A model generated the notes under the pieces. It worked only from the letters and a program-made list of their open reading frames with translations, made no database searches and was not told the DNA's origin. DNA of 21,029 bases from JAICLK01 sp036489905 (GTDB lineage Bacteria > Patescibacteriota > Saccharimonadia > Saccharimonadales > UBA4665). The position numbers and the translations under genes are program-made. Location: assembly GCA_036489905.1 (NCBI GenBank), contig DASXEX010000039.1, positions 1 through 21,029 of the forward strand. Direction: 5' to 3'. This document shows, in pieces, positions 21,001 through 21,029 of this stretch; the stretch's first letter is position 1, and the number at the start of each line of letters is the position of its first letter.

Positions 21001-21029
21001 ATGTGCATTCAAGAGGTTAGTCTCGATAA
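21001..21029 (+). CDS. Start of a gene cut by the window edge
   Basis: Only nine codons are present (MCIQEVSLD). The call rests on the strong ribosome site and the absence of a stop. Nothing can be said of function. Confidence 0.6.

Noticed and set aside
1..21029. tRNA, rRNA, riboswitch or CRISPR array
   Set aside because: No T-loop GTTCRANNC context with a fitting acceptor stem, no regularly spaced repeats and no known riboswitch core were seen by eye.

Overview
The window looks like chromosome from a small-genome Patescibacteria (CPR) lineage, most likely Saccharibacteria (TM7). The evidence is the gene content: compact genes with short gaps, a 64-residue basic protein and several single-pass membrane proteins of types I associate with this group, a short MurC, a MutY with no Fe-S cysteines, and EndoQ. 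UGA is used as an ordinary stop (for example in ATGA start/stop overlaps), which argues against the CPR groups that recode UGA. The taxonomic call is recognition, not a computed placement.

Layout from left to right. 1-104: tail of a gene, possibly a transposase. 141-1427: EndoQ, a deaminated-base endonuclease (minus strand). 1547-3967: three-gene ABC export operon (minus). 4062-5817: a small basic protein and two membrane proteins. 5893-6434: RelB/YafQ-type toxin-antitoxin pair (minus). 6603-8281: ECF sigma factor translationally coupled to a membrane protein that is probably its anti-sigma factor. 8337-9632: MurC. 9702-11345: long low-complexity tail-anchored protein (minus). 11514-12116: YfbR-like HD phosphohydrolase. 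12225-13053: a badly broken gene of the phage-type thymine-hypermodification family (aGPT-Pplase3/HMUDK_hel). 13098-13670: TsaC/Sua5. 13733-15472: proline-rich membrane protein, MutY-like glycosylase and a small membrane protein. 15538-17388: large surface protein with a predicted beta-propeller. 17461-18096: AlkA-type glycosylase (plus). 18093-18239: the last part of a lost SGNH/GDSL hydrolase. 18203-20850: C39-like protease, membrane lipoprotein-like protein, HD hydrolase and alpha/beta hydrolase. 21001-21029: start of another gene.

Two patterns run through the window. First, about fourteen genes have a -10 hexamer ending only 4-10 bases before the ATG and no Shine-Dalgarno sequence, so their mRNAs should be leaderless or nearly so. 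The genes with a real leader, or internal to an operon, instead carry AAGGAG, GGGAG or similar. Second, there is much DNA-damage and nucleotide chemistry (EndoQ, MutY-like, AlkA, two HD hydrolases) mixed with envelope proteins, as expected for a surface-attached episymbiont.

The points most worth following up are: the sigma gene's own promoter, which matches the TGAAAC-N16-CGTA ECF consensus exactly; an internal in-frame start with a strong ribosome site inside the anti-sigma gene; an 82-base piece of murC duplicated 2 kb away that now forms the promoter region of the HD gene; the MutY with Glu at the catalytic Asp position; and the two gene remnants. No RNA genes, CRISPR arrays or complete mobile elements were found.
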